Below, one piece after another: positions 39,252-42,847 of a stretch of 42,847 nucleotides of DNA. A program made the position numbers and the translations under genes. Positions within the stretch are counted from its first letter, which is position 1. Every line of letters begins with the position of its first letter. The notes beneath the pieces were generated by a model, which was given only the letters and a program-made list of their open reading frames with translations, was not told the DNA's origin and made no database searches. Origin of the DNA: a virus; IMG/VR virus record IMGVR_UViG_3300009506_000071, positions 1-42,847 of that record; one strand, written 5' to 3'.

Positions 39252-39808
39252 TGGCCCTTCTTCCTCAGGATCCCTTGCACTGCGAGCTCGGTCGCCAGCA
39301 GCATGGCGTCCAGGTTCCTGCCGCCGTCACGGACGAGCTCCAGCATCTTGCGCACAGGGGCCAAGCTCCCGCGCGTCTCGCACACCGTGACCTCGTTCTC
39401 GACGTTGCCCAGCGTGTGGTCGAGGTGCAACCGAGCTCGGCCGATGCCGTGCAGCACCGACGTGAACGAACCCGCGGGCCTGCCGCAATCCGTGGCGTCG
39501 TCGGCTTCCTGGTCAACCAGGTCGGGCGCCTTGTCCTTGTCTGCTCCGACCTTCTCCACCGCTTCCAACGCACCGCGCAATCGCTCCCGAACTTCGCGGG
39601 GCAAGTGCCGCGCTTGGTGCGAAGCTAGCACCTCCTCGGCTGCGTCGACGAGCTCGTGCCACTCGTCGCCCTTCGGGGCGAGCGGCCCGCACAAGACCGC
39701 CCAACCGCTCGGCGGTTTCCTGACGTGCCTCACGTGCTCGCCGTCCTTGACGCACTCACGCTCCTCGACGTCGCAGCCGCACCCTACGCATACCCATCGC
39801 TCTCCCAT
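39248..39808 (-). CDS. Hypothetical protein with N-terminal Cys cluster, 186 aa
   Basis: ATG with AAGGAGGGAGCG upstream. The first residues, MGERWVCVGCGCDVEEREC, could bind zinc. The rest is helical with LVDAAEEVLASHQARHLPRE and a C-terminal GGRNLDAMLLATELAVQGIL. Not recognised. Confidence 0.7.
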   Translation of the reverse strand: MGERWVCVGCGCDVEERECVKDGEHVRHVRKPPSGWAVLCGPLAPKGDEWHELVDAAEEVLASHQARHLPREVRERLRGALEAVEKVGADKDKAPDLVDQEADDATDCGRPAGSFTSVLHGIGRARLHLDHTLGNVENEVTVCETRGSLAPVRKMLELVRDGGRNLDAMLLATELAVQGILRKKGQ

Positions 39809-39821
39809 CGCTCCCTCCTTG

Positions 39822-40058
39822 CTACTCGACCCAGCGCCCCTTCTCGAAGCAGTGGTGCGGCCGCAGCTTGGCGCGCTTGTCCAAGCTATGGCTCATCCTC
39901 CACAAGAAGCACACGGGGCACCGACCAGGGTGGCTCTTGTCGAACCACTCGTTGAACTCCCGGGCGGCGCGTCGCTTGTCCATCCAGTCGACTAGCCAAA
40001 GCTGGAGGCCGACGAGAACGGCGAGCAACGCCAACCACCAATGCCACTGCTCAAGCAC
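39822..40058 (-). CDS. Single-span membrane protein with CxxC, 78 aa
   Basis: GTG just upstream of the preceding stop. Residues about 6-24 (HWWLALLAVLVGLQLWLVDW) form one transmembrane helix, followed by a basic segment and a soluble part with CPVCFLWRMSHSLDK and HHCFEKG, a probable metal site. The basic residues after the helix suggest that the Cys part is cytoplasmic. Confidence 0.72.
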   Translation of the reverse strand: MLEQWHWWLALLAVLVGLQLWLVDWMDKRRAAREFNEWFDKSHPGRCPVCFLWRMSHSLDKRAKLRPHHCFEKGRWVE

Positions 40059-40959
40059 CCGGCCTCCTGAACAGCGACAGCGGGAAGCCGTTGGTCGAGA
40101 ACCCGGCCGCACCTTTGTGGCCCCCGCCTCCGTACTTCTTCGCGATAGCCCCGCAGTCGACCCTGTCCTTCTCCGTGTAGAGCGAAACCTCCCAGCGACC
40201 ATCGCGGTTCAGGTAGAACAGGATCTTCAAGTCGTGCCTGTCCGGGTCCCACGCCGAGTCGAGGACTTTGCTGTTCGCGGTGCCGCGCACGCCGTAGTTC
40301 GCAGCGATGGCTCGCAGCCCGTCGATCGTGGTCTCGAACGCGCAAGCGTGGGCGACCTTCGCGTTGACCTGTGTTTGGTACTTCAAAACCTTCTTGCCAA
40401 CCTGGAGAACCTCGTCCACGAAGTCCTCCGAGCTGTCGCTCGTCCCGTCCGGGTCCAACGCGAACTTCCAAAACCTGTCGTGGACGCCGCTCTCGACGTA
40501 GAGCCGCGCGCCGTACTGGAACGCCAGAACGTCCGGGTCGTCGTGGTCCCACACGTCGTACCGCCCGAGCAAGCGCACCGCGCGCGGCGGGGTCGGCTCG
40601 CTCAAGAAGAAATACTTCCACGTGAGCTCGCACGCCGCACTCCCCAACTCCCAAGCGCCGGCAGCAAAACGGTCGAAGCCCGCCTCGTTCGCGTCCTTGA
40701 CCGCTTCCTTGTGGTGGTCGATCCACGTCAGGGAGTTCGCGACGTTCAACAGCTCCAGCATGCGGCTGAAGGGTTGCAGCGAAACGTCGACCATGTAGAC
40801 GTCGCGCCCGTCGCACTCGTCGAGGTTGAAGTCGTCGGCGTAGTCGAGCCCGTTGAAGTCGACGACGTCGCAGTCCAGGGCGCGCTTGATTATCGCGCCC
40901 GAGCAGATCCCGTCGAGGTCGGTGCGGTGGTAGAAGCAGAGCGGCCTATCCTTCGGCAT
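40051..40959 (-). CDS. DHH-family phosphoesterase
   Basis: 302 aa, ATG with GGAGGCG upstream. Motifs: HRTDLDGICSGAI (11-23) with the metal ligands His, Asp and Asp, MVDVS, LTWIDHHKE (DHH at 81-83), and the DHHA1 part KKYGGGGHKGAAGF near the end. DHH-DHHA1 enzymes cleave phosphodiesters in nucleotides, cyclic dinucleotides, or short RNA. In a phage it may recycle nucleotides or cut a signalling molecule. The substrate cannot be told from sequence. Confidence 0.88.
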   Translation of the reverse strand: MPKDRPLCFYHRTDLDGICSGAIIKRALDCDVVDFNGLDYADDFNLDECDGRDVYMVDVSLQPFSRMLELLNVANSLTWIDHHKEAVKDANEAGFDRFAAGAWELGSAACELTWKYFFLSEPTPPRAVRLLGRYDVWDHDDPDVLAFQYGARLYVESGVHDRFWKFALDPDGTSDSSEDFVDEVLQVGKKVLKYQTQVNAKVAHACAFETTIDGLRAIAANYGVRGTANSKVLDSAWDPDRHDLKILFYLNRDGRWEVSLYTEKDRVDCGAIAKKYGGGGHKGAAGFSTNGFPLSLFRRPGA

Positions 40960-41215
40960 CTTTCGCCTCCTGCTTCGCGTCCAACTCGGCCTGCACCTCC
41001 CTAACTTTCTCCGCGATCTCCGCCTTGCGCTCGATGGACTTCGCCAAGCTGCGCGCCGTGGAGGGGTCGAGCCCCAGCCACTTCACGCTCTTGCCGAACT
41101 CGACGACGACCAGGCCGCGGTGCTCCGCGACCATAATGTTCAGCTCGCCCTCGTCTGACTCGTGCACCTTGCCGTCGGGGAACTCCCCCGTGGCGCCCAG
41201 CTTCACCTCGCTCAT
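40946..41215 (-). CDS. Small acidic hypothetical protein, 89 aa
   Basis: ATG of MSEVKLGATG with AAGGAGGGAG upstream. A beta-rich start (ELNIMVAEHRGLVVVEFGKS) and a C-terminal coiled-coil helix (ARSLAKSIERKAEIAEKVRE). Probably a small folded unit that forms oligomers. Unknown function. Confidence 0.7.
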   Translation of the reverse strand: MSEVKLGATGEFPDGKVHESDEGELNIMVAEHRGLVVVEFGKSVKWLGLDPSTARSLAKSIERKAEIAEKVREVQAELDAKQEAKDAEG

Positions 41216-41943
41216 AACGCTCCCTCCTTGAACTTCGCGTATGCTCTGCCCTCGACGGTTTCCTCGTCGGGAACTCCCTTCTCCCGCCACACCTTGCCGT
41301 CGCGTATCGGCGGAGGCGGGTTGACGTGGAACGAGTTCCACTTGTCCAGCCCGTGGACCGCTTCGTGGACTGCCGGCGAGCCTGTCGCGATCGAGTGCTC
41401 GACCAGGCTGCCTCGGATGAGCGCGCTCAGCGGCCCGCTGCCGACGCCGCGCTTGAGCTGCCCGCGAACTCCCGAGCTGCCCTTGAGCGTCGGCCACGCC
41501 GTCTTCTCCCACGCTTCCTCGTACTCGGCGTCCGCGACGTAGTTGAAGCAGAAGTCGCGCAGCTCCTCGCACGGGTCCCAGCGACACTTGCCGTCGTACT
41601 CCTTCCACGCAGCTCCGGCAACGCGGATCGCCTTGGCGCAGGCTTCGGCGAGCTCGCGCGGGCTCGCGGTGCGCCCGGGTTCGACCGGCTTGGTGATCGG
41701 CTCGCGGTACGGGTTGCCGTCGACGACCAGGCGCTCCTCGACCTTCGCACCGTTCGCGAGCTTCGCGACCAGCTCCCGGCTAACCACCAACGTCGTCTTC
41801 CCGTAGCAACCGTTCGGCACGTCGATCCGCAAGCCCTTCGGGTACTTGATGCGGCGGCAGATCGTCAGCGCGACGATCCCTATGACGACGGCTCCAGCGA
41901 TCGTTAGTCCGAGCACGAGCCAAGCTTCGGGCGGGTTGTTCAT
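41212..41943 (-). CDS. Membrane-anchored hypothetical protein, 243 aa
   Basis: ATG in an ATGA overlap. Residues 8-28 (WLVLGLTIAGAVVIGIVALT) are a single N-terminal transmembrane helix followed by CRRIKYPKG, so the remaining 215 residues lie on the cytoplasmic side by the positive-inside rule. The soluble part has scattered Cys and no recognised domain. Confidence 0.72.
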   Translation of the reverse strand: MNNPPEAWLVLGLTIAGAVVIGIVALTICRRIKYPKGLRIDVPNGCYGKTTLVVSRELVAKLANGAKVEERLVVDGNPYREPITKPVEPGRTASPRELAEACAKAIRVAGAAWKEYDGKCRWDPCEELRDFCFNYVADAEYEEAWEKTAWPTLKGSSGVRGQLKRGVGSGPLSALIRGSLVEHSIATGSPAVHEAVHGLDKWNSFHVNPPPPIRDGKVWREKGVPDEETVEGRAYAKFKEGAL

Positions 41944-42284
41944 TCGCTCTCCCCTTTCGAGTCCGCGCAGGCTGCCTCACCCGTAGATGCCTGTCCACCG
42001 AAGACGAGCGCGTGAGCGCGCTTGACCAACCTGTCCACGGTATCCAGGACGACTGCCTCGTTGTTCGGGGAAAGCTCGATCGCGATCTGGTAGTCCTCCT
42101 CCGGGTCATCTAGCTTCGGACCGCTGCAATCCAAGCTCACGACGCCCGTGCTGAGCACCTCCGCCTCGAAGCGGTAGCCTGCGGCGTTCAACTCAACCGC
42201 GAGCTGCTCTACCTCCGCGGAACGGTCGAACCCTCCCTCGACCTTCCTGCCGTTCGGCAACACGTACTGGGTAAACGGGATCAT
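41940..42284 (-). CDS. Hypothetical protein, 114 aa
   Basis: ATGA overlap fixes the ATG of MIPFTQYVLPNGRK. Beta-rich first half (AAGYRFEAEVLSTGVVSLDC), then a helix and an acidic, Ser-rich end. The layout NGRK...G recalls small phage-encoded beta folds. Not recognised. Confidence 0.68.
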   Translation of the reverse strand: MIPFTQYVLPNGRKVEGGFDRSAEVEQLAVELNAAGYRFEAEVLSTGVVSLDCSGPKLDDPEEDYQIAIELSPNNEAVVLDTVDRLVKRAHALVFGGQASTGEAACADSKGESE

Positions 42285-42667
42285 ACCTTGCTCCTTTCGT
42301 ACTCCTGCTCCATCACTTCCGACAACAGGTCGAGCAGCTCGACCTTGAGCCCTTCCTTGACGCTCGCTGCGTCGCCGTCCAGCCGAACCCTGCGCTCGGA
42401 GGTTCCGCGCAGCACGACGCGCCCGGTCGGTCGCTTGAACGACAGCGCGAACAAGCGTCCGGCGATCATCCCTGACCGCTCGAACCCGGAGCGGGTCCGC
42501 TTCCACTTGCCGTCCCAGTCGAGCGAGTTCAAGAACCGCCCGGTGGCGAGGTGCTGACAAGCGTGGCGGACGCGGCGGGAGCAGGACGTCGACCCGCAGA
42601 ACGAGCAACGTTGCTCGCCCACGAGCAGGCGCACCTCCTCCGGCCAACGCTCCCGCAGGTGCTTCAA
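42281..42667 (-). CDS. Hypothetical protein with CxxC, 128 aa
   Basis: Start at a TTG that overlaps the upstream stop (TTGA). The N-terminal part has RCSFCGSTSCSRR and RHACQHL, a Cys/His zinc site; then LNSLDWDGKWKRTRSGFERS and a C-terminal helical region. Unknown. Confidence 0.62.
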   Translation of the reverse strand: MKHLRERWPEEVRLLVGEQRCSFCGSTSCSRRVRHACQHLATGRFLNSLDWDGKWKRTRSGFERSGMIAGRLFALSFKRPTGRVVLRGTSERRVRLDGDAASVKEGLKVELLDLLSEVMEQEYERSKV

Positions 42668-42847
42668 CCTTTCTCCTCCTCGATGAGCCGCGCTAAGTAA
42701 GCTGCGAGCTCCGATTTGCGGTAGCGGTCGACCCGGTGTCGCATGCCGAAGCGCTTGTCTACAACGAAGCAGCTCTTTCCTTCGCACCGCGCCTCGTACC
42801 TGCTGTTGACCCGCGCGTGGACGAGCTTCTTGTTGATCCTGTCCCGC
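42664..42847 (-). CDS. Paralogue of the frameshifted gene (5' end outside window)
   Basis: Partial; it enters from the right edge. The visible part, RDRINKKLVHARVNSRYEAR then CEGKSCFVVDKRFGMRHRVD and YRKSELAAYLARLIEEEKG, matches the gene at 35578-35828 in the order RDR-N, RYEA-C, C-VVDK, RVD-YR. It is intact and gives the guide for reading the frameshifted copy. Function unknown. Confidence 0.75.
   Translation of the reverse strand, partial: RDRINKKLVHARVNSRYEARCEGKSCFVVDKRFGMRHRVDRYRKSELAAYLARLIEEEKG

Overview
The window is a stretch of a tailed double-stranded DNA phage (Caudoviricetes), or a prophage of that type. It carries recognisable terminase, portal and Mu F-like head genes, and every gene I can support lies on the minus strand. 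The gene packing is typical of phage: almost every junction is an ATGA, GTGA, TTGA or TGATG stop/start overlap, or has a GGAGG-type ribosome binding site a few bases upstream. The DNA is very GC-rich (roughly two thirds GC by eye) and GTG starts are common, so the host is probably a high-GC bacterium. I cannot name it. No tRNA, rRNA, integrase, insertion sequence or CRISPR array was seen.

In the direction of transcription (right to left): 42847-34761 holds small, mostly unrecognised genes, including a DHH-family phosphoesterase, an XRE-type regulator, membrane proteins and many zinc-ribbon proteins. A small intergenic hairpin region follows. Then come the terminase small subunit (34589-33867) and large subunit (33880-32270). 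About 19 kb of tightly coupled small genes follows (32061-13564), rich in CxxC motifs, with a YkgJ-like protein, an excisionase-type HTH protein and a patch of short direct repeats. Next is the operon 13501-7819. After it come three tiny genes, the portal protein (7064-5286), two unrecognised genes, a Mu F-like minor head protein (4278-3055), a small gene, and a very large protein running off the left edge. That last protein has a ladder of GxHxH repeats, a nucleotidyltransferase-like motif and a LigD 3'-phosphoesterase-like region.

The most interesting part is the seven-gene operon at 13501-7819: ParB-like protein, C5-cytosine DNA methyltransferase, uracil-DNA-glycosylase-fold protein, glutamine-dependent asparagine synthetase-like amidotransferase, CmoA-like enzyme, AroQ chorismate mutase and type I-beta DAHP synthase. 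CmoA makes carboxy-S-adenosylmethionine (Cx-SAM) from SAM and prephenate. Prephenate is the product of chorismate mutase, and DAHP synthase is the entry step of the shikimate pathway. The methyltransferase has Arg where nearly all C5 methyltransferases have Asn in motif X (GRSVPP instead of GNSVPP). A basic substitution at that position in M.MpeI is known to let the enzyme use Cx-SAM. The genes together suggest a DNA hypermodification pathway: shikimate flux to prephenate, then Cx-SAM, then 5-carboxymethylcytosine in DNA, then amidation by the AsnB homologue to 5-carbamoylmethylcytosine. The enzyme families are read from sequence. The pathway and its product are inference.

Other points of interest are two small genes that each need a frameshift to join a coupled start to a coupled stop, short direct repeats found both between genes and inside a gene, plus-strand terminator-like hairpins in a region with no plus-strand genes, and a terminase-portal interval of about 25 kb.
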